From NCBI GenBank assembly GCA_024278415.1, contig JAJRTI010000601.1:1-5264 (forward strand): a stretch of DNA of 5,264 nucleotides. Reading direction: 5' to 3'. This document shows, piece after piece, positions 1-5,264 of this stretch; the stretch's first letter is position 1, and each line of letters opens with the position of its first letter. The stretch is from Planctomycetota bacterium (GTDB taxonomy: Bacteria; Planctomycetota; Brocadiia; JAJRTI01). Both the position numbers and the translations under genes were made by a program. Under the pieces are notes generated by a model. The model had not been told where the DNA came from, did not search any database, and worked only from the letters and a program-made list of their open reading frames with translations.

Positions 1-246
1 CCCAAGGAGCCCGCGCCCAAGATCGAACGCATCGACGATTTCACCGTGCGCGTGGTGACTGATGCGAAGACGGTGGACGTGATCCATTTCGGCAAGACGC
101 CTCCCAAGGGGGCCACGTTGGTCGTGGACTACGAGGCCATTGGCGGGTCGCCCGCGGCGCAGGCGACGCCACCCGAGAAGAAGCCAGAGCCCGGCACGAA
201 GAAGGGCGGCACAGCAAAGGCCGCGGCCCAACCGGCTGGCAAGTGA
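1..246 (+). CDS. C-terminal part of an unrecognised protein with a Lys/Pro/Ala-rich tail (5' end outside window)
   Basis: The reading frame is open from the first base to a TGA at 244-246, so 81 residues of a gene that starts before the window are visible. I do not recognise the family. The first ~50 residues alternate hydrophobic and polar residues in a beta-strand-like way (FTVRVVTD, TVDVIHFGK, GATLVVDYEAI), which suggests the edge of a beta-sandwich or other all-beta domain. The last ~30 residues are low complexity, rich in Lys, Pro, Ala, Gly and Thr (EKKPEPGTKKGG and onward). This looks like a disordered, positively charged tail. The gene lies 54 nt upstream of the glycoside-hydrolase-like gene on the same strand, with no hairpin terminator in between, so co-transcription is plausible. 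A GTG at 46 could be called as a start, but the frame is open upstream in the same coding style, so I treat the gene as truncated by the window edge. Function unknown. Confidence 0.7.
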   Translation, partial: PKEPAPKIERIDDFTVRVVTDAKTVDVIHFGKTPPKGATLVVDYEAIGGSPAAQATPPEKKPEPGTKKGGTAKAAAQPAGK

Positions 247-287
247 CCCGCCTCCCCCTCCTCTGCGCTCTTGCGTCTTTGTCGGAT

Positions 288-292
288 AGGAG
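288..292 (+). promoter_or_regulatory. Ribosome binding site (AGGAG) that decides the start at 301
   Basis: AGGAG lies 8 nt upstream of the ATG at 301, a textbook Shine-Dalgarno spacing. It favours ATG 301 over the in-frame TTG at 271, which would place this motif inside the gene, and over ATG 307, for which the spacing is 14 nt. Confidence 0.75.
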
Positions 293-300
293 CACACGAC

Positions 301-2871
301 ATGCCCATGGGCCACACGACGTTTGCCGCCGCCTCTCTTGCCATCCTTGCGCTGGCGGCCGATGCCGCGCCCCGCGCGTACGAACTCGCTACGCCCACGC
401 CGCGGCCAGCGGGCGCACCTAAGGCGAGCGACGTGATCATGCGTTCGCTGGGCGTGCACCCGCGCCACGCGAGGGACCGGCACGATACGCTCCAGGCGCT
501 GCGCGATTTCCACGCGACGCGGCTGGAGTGGGCATACATCACCAACAAGGGCTTCATCGCCAAGGTCAAGGCTATGGGCCGGCTCTTCGGCGCTGCCGCA
601 AGCGCACCCTCGTGGCGTCGCCACGGCCGGAGCAAAGGCTGGGAGGCCGTGTGCATCGTCGACCTAGACGGCGAAGTCATCATCGCACCGTGGAAACGCG
701 CATGGAAGAGCAAGACGCTCTGGGGCTGCATGAACAACCCGGACCTCGAAGCCGGGTACGTGGCCTACCTCAAGACGTGCATCGACGCGGGCGCGGACGT
801 GATCCAGCGCGACGAGCCGGAAGGCAACGCGAGCGCGGTCGGCTGGGGGGGGTGCTTCTGCAAGTATTGCATGAGCGGCTTCCGGGGCTACCTCGCGAAG
901 CATACGACTCCTGCACAGCGTGCGAGACTCGGCGTCGGCGACATTGAGACGTTCGATTACGGCGAGTTCCTTCGCACGAAACACGGGCTCAAGCGCGACG
1001 AGTTCCGGAAGTGGCCCAACGACGAACTGAAGAAGCTCTTTCGCCGATTCCAGGAGGACACGACGCTCGCGTTCCACGCGCGCACACGCCAAGCGTTGAA
1101 CGAGTACGCCGGCCGGCGCGTGGCCATGTCCTGCAACAACGGCTGCCGGGCCTGGGGGCCCATCCAGATGCAGTTCGATTGGGCCTTCGGAGAACTGTGG
1201 TTCCGCGACGCGACGCCGCACTTCCTGTTCAACGCGATGCGCAAGGCCGCGGCTCGCGGCAAGATGCAGGTCGTGACCATGCCCAAGAAGGGCAACGACG
1301 ATGATCCCAAGGCCTGGGAGCGGCTCACGCGGCAGGCCATCGCGATGGCGTACGCCTGTGGCGGCCACTGCATGGTCCCGTGGGACGTGTACATGCCCGG
1401 ACCCGCGCCGCGCTACTTCGGCAGGCCGGAGCAGTATGCGGACCTGTACGCGTTCATCCGCGCGGCGGCGCCGTACTTTGACGGGTACGAGTTCGCGGGC
1501 GCCGTGGGGCCCGGCATTCGGTGCAAGGTGTACGCGAAAGCGCCGGCCCTGCACCTGCCGGCCGGCGACGTTGTGGCGGTGGCTCGCGCCATGCCGGGCA
1601 AGCCGGACGCGCCGGTCGTCGTGCATTTGGTGGACTGGTCCGCGGAGCCGAAGCCGTTCACAGCCACGCTCAGTCCCGGCGCCCTGTTCGGCGAAGCGCC
1701 ACTCTTGGTCAAGCTGCTGACGCCGGCTGCGTACGACGCCGCGGCCCATGCACGCGCGGAGGATACCGGCGACTTCAGCGGGCTTATCAGAGCAACCGTG
1801 CTCGCCCGCGGCTACGCGCCAGTGGTGGAAGTCCCGGCGCTGGCGCCGTGGGGGCTCCTCGTGATCGAGCCCGATCCGAATGCAAAACCGGGCGTGTGGG
1901 CCCCGGCGATCGTGGCGGACGACGCGAGCTACTACCAGGGCGCGCTCGCCGTGCGCATGGAGTGTGCGTCGGCCGGTGCGACGATACGCTACACCATCGA
2001 CGGCTCCGCGCCGACCGCGGCGTCGCCCCGCTACGCGGGGCCGATCAAGCTGATGCGAAGCGCGACCGTGCGCGCGGTGGCGTTCTTGGCGGATGGCCGC
2101 AAGAGCGACGCGGCGTCTGCCGCGTTCACCAAGCTGCCGCTCGACGTGAAGCCGCTCATGCCCGACGCGGCCTCGCTCATGCCCAACCTGAAGCTTTGGC
2201 TCGCGGCGGACACGTTGGCCCGCAAGCTGGGTGACGGCGATGCAGTACTGGAGTGGCCTGCGCGTGTCGGCCCCAGCGCGCTCGCGCTCAAACGGAAGGG
2301 GTACGCCGGCGCGGTGCTGGGGCCGCCAACGTTCAGAGCCCACGCGATGAACGGCCAACCGGTCGTGCGTTTCGACGGCAAGGACGACCAACTGGCCATC
2401 GCCAACTTCGCCAATGAGCACCTGGCTGGCGGTGCGTTCACGATCTTCGTGGTGACGCAGTCGGAGGATTCGTCGTTCGGCATCTGCGGCAACGGCTTGG
2501 CCGGCACGGGCGGCATCCCTCGGCTCTACCTGACGCGGGGCTCCGCGCGCTACAACGTGTTCGGCCGCGCGCTCGCTCTGATGCCGCCGGGGAGTGGCCC
2601 CATGATCGCGGCCTACATGCACGACGGAGTGGCGACGTTCTCCGGCGCGTCCAACGGCCGGCGGACTCCGGTGCTTGACGGCATGCCCGCGGTGGAGAAG
2701 TTCGGCGGCGGGAACTTGTCCATGCCTTTCTGGTCCGGCAACCGCAACCACGCGGGCGACATTGCTGAGGTCGTCGTGTACGACCGCAAGCTCAGCGACG
2801 CGGAGCGGATGGCCGTGGAGATGTACCTGGCGGTCAAGTATGGGGTGAAGTATCGGCGCCGGTGGCAGTAG
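301..2871 (+). CDS. Exported GH42-like TIM-barrel protein with CHB_HEX_C-type and LamG-like C-terminal domains
   Basis: The protein has 856 residues. The start at ATG 301 is set by the AGGAG upstream and gives an N-terminus with a hydrophobic stretch (residues 6-20) and a likely signal-peptidase site near ADA|AP (20-24); its n-region is weakly charged. Residues ~42-400 read as a (beta/alpha)8 barrel. Strand 4 ends in RDEPEG (Asp171, Glu172), and CFCKYC follows with Cys185, Cys187 and Cys190. An earlier Cys143 lies in WGCMNNP. In GH42 beta-galactosidases a Glu at the end of strand 4 is the acid/base, and a Cys plus a CxCxxC bind zinc, so the match in order and spacing is good. The expected strand-7 Glu is not evident; Glu298 in FGELW is the nearest candidate. 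Residues ~401-530 look like a beta domain. Residues ~534-610 match the CHB_HEX_C_1 type (YTIDGSAPT, 564-572). Residues ~628-852 are a concanavalin/LamG-like domain (LKLWLAAD, VVRFDGKDD, AEVVVYDRKL). The role is inferred to be binding and perhaps cleavage of an extracellular or periplasmic glycan. Substrate and activity are not known. Confidence 0.85.
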   Translation: MPMGHTTFAAASLAILALAADAAPRAYELATPTPRPAGAPKASDVIMRSLGVHPRHARDRHDTLQALRDFHATRLEWAYITNKGFIAKVKAMGRLFGAAASAPSWRRHGRSKGWEAVCIVDLDGEVIIAPWKRAWKSKTLWGCMNNPDLEAGYVAYLKTCIDAGADVIQRDEPEGNASAVGWGGCFCKYCMSGFRGYLAKHTTPAQRARLGVGDIETFDYGEFLRTKHGLKRDEFRKWPNDELKKLFRRFQEDTTLAFHARTRQALNEYAGRRVAMSCNNGCRAWGPIQMQFDWAFGELWFRDATPHFLFNAMRKAAARGKMQVVTMPKKGNDDDPKAWERLTRQAIAMAYACGGHCMVPWDVYMPGPAPRYFGRPEQYADLYAFIRAAAPYFDGYEFAGAVGPGIRCKVYAKAPALHLPAGDVVAVARAMPGKPDAPVVVHLVDWSAEPKPFTATLSPGALFGEAPLLVKLLTPAAYDAAAHARAEDTGDFSGLIRATVLARGYAPVVEVPALAPWGLLVIEPDPNAKPGVWAPAIVADDASYYQGALAVRMECASAGATIRYTIDGSAPTAASPRYAGPIKLMRSATVRAVAFLADGRKSDAASAAFTKLPLDVKPLMPDAASLMPNLKLWLAADTLARKLGDGDAVLEWPARVGPSALALKRKGYAGAVLGPPTFRAHAMNGQPVVRFDGKDDQLAIANFANEHLAGGAFTIFVVTQSEDSSFGICGNGLAGTGGIPRLYLTRGSARYNVFGRALALMPPGSGPMIAAYMHDGVATFSGASNGRRTPVLDGMPAVEKFGGGNLSMPFWSGNRNHAGDIAEVVVYDRKLSDAERMAVEMYLAVKYGVKYRRRWQ

Positions 2872-2960
2872 GCCTTGTCTGGGGCTCGCATCGCGTCCTG
2901 GGCCACGCGCCCCCCTGCGGCCCTCGCTGGATTCCGGTGATCCTGCTGCGGACAGGCCTA
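2869..2960. repeat. Inverted repeat joining the two convergent stop codons
   Basis: The plus strand reads TAGGCCTTGTC at 2869-2879 and GACAGGCCTA at 2951-2960. These are reverse complements over 10 bp apart from one unpaired T. Each arm contains the TAG stop codon of one of the two convergent genes, and 71 nt separate the arms. Inside this loop is a weaker GGGCC (2900-2904) / GGCCC (2919-2923) pair. No U-run follows on either strand, so this is not a canonical intrinsic terminator. It could form a stem in read-through transcripts from either side, or it could be coincidence. Confidence 0.4.
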
Positions 2961-5093
2961 TTCGAGGTAGCCCAGCGATTTGAGCATGTCGCGCATTTCC
3001 TCGTCCATGACGAAGCGTTTCTGGTTGCGCTTTCGGGCGACCCTCGCCATCTTGAGCTGCCGCTCTTGCCACGCGTCGAGACGGGCGAGCATCTCTTTCA
3101 GCCGGTATGGCAGCGTGTCGGCCAAGTTCTGTTTCTCGTGGGGATCCTCGCGCAGGTCGTACAGCTCAGCCGGCTTCTGTGCGGTGGCGGTGATGCACTT
3201 GAACATCTCATAACGCAGCGCCTTGCGCTCGGGCCGCTCGGGGGTCATGAACTCCGAGCAGACCTCGCGGGGCTTGCCTGGCCGCCCCGCGATCATCGGC
3301 AAGAGCGACTTGCCTCGGAAGCTCATGGGCGGCGGGACGCCGGCCACGTCGAGCAGCGTTGGCGCGACGTCGATGAGGCTGCATGGCTCGTCGACCACAG
3401 TTCCTGCCCGCCCGATGCGCGGGCCGCGCATGAGCAGCGGCACTCGGGTGACCTCCTCATACTCCGTCCACCCGTGCCAGGTGCCCCCATGGTCCCCGAA
3501 CTCCTCTCCATGGTCGCTCGACAGCACCACGAGGGTGTCGTCCTGGCGCGCGGCCGCGTCGATGTCCGCCAGGAGGCAGCCGAGGAGCGCATCCGCGTAG
3601 GCGACGTTGGTTTTGTATCGGCCGATGAACCCCTCGATTGTCCCGGCGAACGTGTCGGGGCTCTCCATGAGCTTCTCGTAGTCGTCGGGCCCTAGGAGGC
3701 AGCGGCCACCCGGCGTGACGTGGCGCGCGAGTTGGCGCAGCCCGGCGAGCCCTCCAGCGCTCGGCGGCTTAGAGAGAGGCATGTCCACGTTGCCGTACTG
3801 GTTCACCTCCATGAGGTGGATCCACACGAAGAAGGGCGGCTTGGCAGACCGCATCCAGCGTATGGCCGCGCCGACGAGGAACAGGCCAGACGGCTCCAGA
3901 TACACCCCAGCCTGTCCGGGCATGCTGGCGTAGAGCATCTCCGAGTCTTGCCTCAGCCGGCCTCTTGCGATGTGCCGCGCGCGCCGCGAGAGAAGCATGC
4001 CGGGGTCCACGGCTTCGGTGAGGCGCAGACAGGGCAGGGGGCGCGTCGCGTGCTCGAACATGACATAGTCGTCGAAGCCGCGGCTGAACCCGAACCGGCC
4101 GTCCACCTGCGCGTTGCACACGAACGCGCCAGTCGAGTAGCCGGCGGATTGGAGCGCCTCGGCCAAGAACGTGAGCACGTCGGGCGCGACATTGGCCGTG
4201 GTGCGCCAACAGCCGAGGTCATTCTCGCCCACCCCGTGCACCGTGGGATAGACGCTCATCATCAGCGAGGACACCGAGGGCCGCGTCCACGGGCTCGCCG
4301 AGTTGACATGCGTGAACTTGGCCCCGCCGGCCGCGATCGCGTCGAGGTGCGGTGTTGGGACTGGCCCGCCGTAGCACGACAGGTAGTCGCCCCGCAGGGC
4401 ATCGACCGTGATCAGCACGATGTTGGGCCGATCCGCGCTGGGGTGAGCCGTTGCGCGGCGCTGAGGCAATGCGGCCACGCCCGCGGCTACGCCCGCGACG
4501 GCCGCGAGTGTGAGCGCTGCCCGGGCGAAGCGCCAGCGCCGGCCACAGGCGCCCAGGAGCCCGGCGACCGCGCCGAGCAGCAGGCTGGCCAAGGCTACGC
4601 GGCCTACCCACAGCGTGATAGCCTGCGGAGGAACGGGGCCCGGCATGCCAGACCCAGGCTCGGCAACCTGGCCGGGGGCGGCAAGGCCCCAAACAATGGC
4701 CGTGAAGGCGAAGGGTGGGGCCGCACTGGTCAAGACGGCACGAAGCCACGGGCGCCGCAGTCTCGCCAGGCAGGCACAGAGCCACAGGGTCCATCCTGCG
4801 GCTGCGCCGATCGCGGCGCAGGCGGCATAGGTCGCGGCCGAGTAGGCGATCGGGGGCCATACCTCGGATGCGGGGAGCCACCCGAACGCGAGGACCCAGC
4901 GCACCCGCCAGGCGTCCAGCGCGGCGAACAGCAAGCCACAGACAATGTAGCATGAGAACGCATCCAGCAGCCGCACGATGGGCCGGCTCCGCCTGCCGCC
5001 AGAGCGAGACTGGCCCGCTGGTTCTGCGTCCCCGTTCGGGAAGCACTCGACAGGCGTGCGATCGGGTTGTGCGGCGTTGTCTTCCATCGGCAT
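2958..5093 (-). CDS. Membrane-anchored sulfatase/alkaline-phosphatase-superfamily enzyme with Thr at the nucleophile position
   Basis: The protein has 711 residues. About five membrane helices are visible (~44-62, 83-110, 118-139, 160-183, 190-209). Basic residues cluster in the N-terminus (RSGGRRSR), in RLRRPWLR and in GRRWRFAR. By the positive-inside rule this puts the N-terminus in the cytoplasm and the catalytic domain (~221-650) in the periplasm. Superfamily signatures appear in order: RPNIVLITVDALRGDYLSCYG (metal Asp231), SPWTRPSVSSLMMSVYPTVHGV, FVWIHLMEVNQYG (His426), YKTNVAYADALLG, SSDHGEEFGDHG (Asp527, His528), HGWTEYEEVTRVPLLMRGP (His540), ELYDLREDPHEKQNL and the C-terminal LKSLGYLE tail. 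Aligned backwards from VYP, the formylglycine position (CxPSR in sulfatases) is Thr270 in TRPSV, so maturation to formylglycine is not expected. Thr is the nucleophile in LtaS- and EptA-type phosphotransferases of this superfamily. The substrate cannot be read from the sequence. ATG 5087 (Met3) is an alternative start, 9 nt from an AGAG motif. The gene converges on the glycoside-hydrolase-like gene with an 86-nt gap. Confidence 0.9.
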   Translation of the reverse strand: MPMEDNAAQPDRTPVECFPNGDAEPAGQSRSGGRRSRPIVRLLDAFSCYIVCGLLFAALDAWRVRWVLAFGWLPASEVWPPIAYSAATYAACAAIGAAAGWTLWLCACLARLRRPWLRAVLTSAAPPFAFTAIVWGLAAPGQVAEPGSGMPGPVPPQAITLWVGRVALASLLLGAVAGLLGACGRRWRFARAALTLAAVAGVAAGVAALPQRRATAHPSADRPNIVLITVDALRGDYLSCYGGPVPTPHLDAIAAGGAKFTHVNSASPWTRPSVSSLMMSVYPTVHGVGENDLGCWRTTANVAPDVLTFLAEALQSAGYSTGAFVCNAQVDGRFGFSRGFDDYVMFEHATRPLPCLRLTEAVDPGMLLSRRARHIARGRLRQDSEMLYASMPGQAGVYLEPSGLFLVGAAIRWMRSAKPPFFVWIHLMEVNQYGNVDMPLSKPPSAGGLAGLRQLARHVTPGGRCLLGPDDYEKLMESPDTFAGTIEGFIGRYKTNVAYADALLGCLLADIDAAARQDDTLVVLSSDHGEEFGDHGGTWHGWTEYEEVTRVPLLMRGPRIGRAGTVVDEPCSLIDVAPTLLDVAGVPPPMSFRGKSLLPMIAGRPGKPREVCSEFMTPERPERKALRYEMFKCITATAQKPAELYDLREDPHEKQNLADTLPYRLKEMLARLDAWQERQLKMARVARKRNQKRFVMDEEMRDMLKSLGYLE

Positions 5094-5096
5094 GGA

Positions 5097-5102
5097 CTCT
5101 CA
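5097..5102 (-). promoter_or_regulatory. Weak ribosome binding site (TGAGAG) for the sulfatase-like gene
   Basis: On the minus strand TGAGAG precedes the start region. It is 3 nt from ATG 5093 and 9 nt from ATG 5087. The spacing suits the second ATG better, which would shorten the protein by two residues. I kept 5093 as the outer boundary because nothing else separates the two. No convincing -35/-10 pair was found between here and the palindrome at 5197. Confidence 0.35.
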
Positions 5103-5196
5103 TTTGGCTTCGGCGCGAGTGGTCTTTAGTGCCTTAGCCATCCGGAACTGGTATGGAAAACAAGATGTTGCGTGGTGTGCGCGCACTCTTGGCAGG

Positions 5197-5263
5197 GTAT
5201 TCCGTATTGCGTATTCCGTATCTCGAATCGCGATCCGAATACGCAATACGCAATACGCAATAC
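5197..5263. repeat. Imperfect 67-nt palindrome made of degenerate 7-nt repeats
   Basis: The two halves pair around a centre at 5230/5231 (ATCGCGAT, 5227-5234). Checked base by base, 5197-5201 pairs with 5259-5263, 5203-5215 with 5245-5257, 5217-5221 with 5239-5243, and 5223-5225 with 5236-5238. The exceptions are two C/C mismatches (5202/5258 and 5216/5244), one bulged C (5222) and one A/C mismatch (5226/5235). The left arm is built from heptads GTATTCC, GTATTGC, GTATTCC, GTATCTC. The structure is intergenic, upstream of the sulfatase-like gene and about 100 nt from its start. It reaches the window edge, so its full extent is unknown. It lacks a U-run and so does not look like an intrinsic terminator. 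Confidence 0.85.
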
Positions 5264-5264
5264 G
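5239..5264. repeat. Tandem heptamer ATACGCA, 3.7 copies, continuing past the window edge
   Basis: ATACGCA occurs at 5239-5245, 5246-5252 and 5253-5259 without change, followed by ATACG at 5260-5264, where the window ends. This is the more regular right arm of the palindrome; the left arm carries the same unit in reverse complement with more variation. It is clearly more AT-rich than the surrounding coding DNA. Copy number beyond the edge is unknown. Confidence 0.9.

Noticed and set aside
271..300. TTG at 271 as the start of the glycoside-hydrolase-like gene
   Set aside because: It would put the good ribosome binding site (288-292) inside the gene and move the signal peptide ten residues inward. 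ATG 301 is better supported.
2872..2957. Intrinsic terminator between the convergent genes
   Set aside because: Stems can be drawn (GGGCC/GGCCC and the stop-codon inverted repeat), but no T-run follows on either strand and the loops are long, so I do not call a standard terminator.
664..3072. Open frame of 802 codons on the minus strand, opposite the glycoside-hydrolase-like gene
   Set aside because: It lies wholly opposite recognisable domains, its product is rich in Arg, His and Ala without any family motif, and such long antisense frames are expected where GC-rich codon bias suppresses stop codons.
3720..4955. Open frame of 411 codons on the plus strand, opposite the sulfatase-like gene
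   Set aside because: It is antisense to conserved sulfatase-superfamily motifs, and its product is Arg/Gly/Glu-rich with no domain pattern. It is a shadow of the real gene.
4219..5103. Minus-strand frame of 294 codons overlapping the membrane part of the sulfatase-like gene
   Set aside because: It is the same strand in another frame. The real frame shows membrane helices with sensible topology and runs continuously into the catalytic domain, so this is not a split gene or frameshift.
5103..5196. Sigma-70 type promoter for the sulfatase-like gene
   Set aside because: A TTGTTT-like hexamer is present on the minus strand, but no acceptable -10 box lies 16-18 nt downstream of it. Nothing else in this stretch stands out.
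5153..5264. Plus-strand ATG frame that stays open through the heptamer array to the window edge
   Set aside because: There is no clear ribosome binding site, and the second half merely translates the 7-nt repeat (giving a period-7 peptide, AIRNTQY). It is most likely non-coding, though the edge prevents certainty.

Overview
The window is GC-rich, with long genes that show strong third-position G/C bias. It carries two complete large genes and the end of a third. A secreted, multi-domain glycoside-hydrolase-like protein and a membrane-anchored sulfatase-fold enzyme lie side by side. This content, together with a chitobiase-type C-terminal domain and a LamG-like domain, is typical of polysaccharide-degrading bacteria of the PVC group (Planctomycetota, Lentisphaerota or similar) and of some related uncultured phyla. 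This placement is inferred from gene style only; the window has no rRNA or other marker gene.

Layout. Positions 1-246 (+) hold the C-terminal 81 residues of an unrecognised protein that ends in a Lys/Pro/Ala-rich tail. After a 54-nt gap with a good ribosome binding site comes an 856-residue exported protein at 301-2871 (+). It has a TIM-barrel domain resembling family GH42, including the four cysteines expected of the GH42 zinc site, followed by a beta domain, a CHB_HEX_C-type domain and a C-terminal concanavalin/LamG-like domain. An 86-nt convergent gap follows, in which both stop codons sit inside one inverted repeat. On the minus strand, 5093-2958 encodes a 711-residue protein with about five N-terminal membrane helices and a periplasmic alkaline-phosphatase/sulfatase-superfamily domain. 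The last 171 nt lie upstream of that gene. They end in a conspicuous imperfect palindrome built from a 7-nt repeat, which runs into the window edge.

How the genes may work together. The glycan-binding and hydrolase-like modules suggest the plus-strand gene acts on an extracellular or periplasmic polysaccharide. The minus-strand enzyme would normally be read as a sulfatase acting on the same kind of material. However, the position of the catalytic formylglycine (Cys or Ser) is Thr270 here, which fits the phospho-transferring members of the superfamily better. A shared substrate is therefore only a possibility. The genes converge, so they are not in one operon.

The points most worth a second look are the heptamer palindrome, the Thr nucleophile in the sulfatase-like protein, and the GH42-like zinc site in a barrel that appears to lack the usual strand-7 glutamate. 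No tRNA, rRNA, CRISPR array, insertion sequence or riboswitch was seen.
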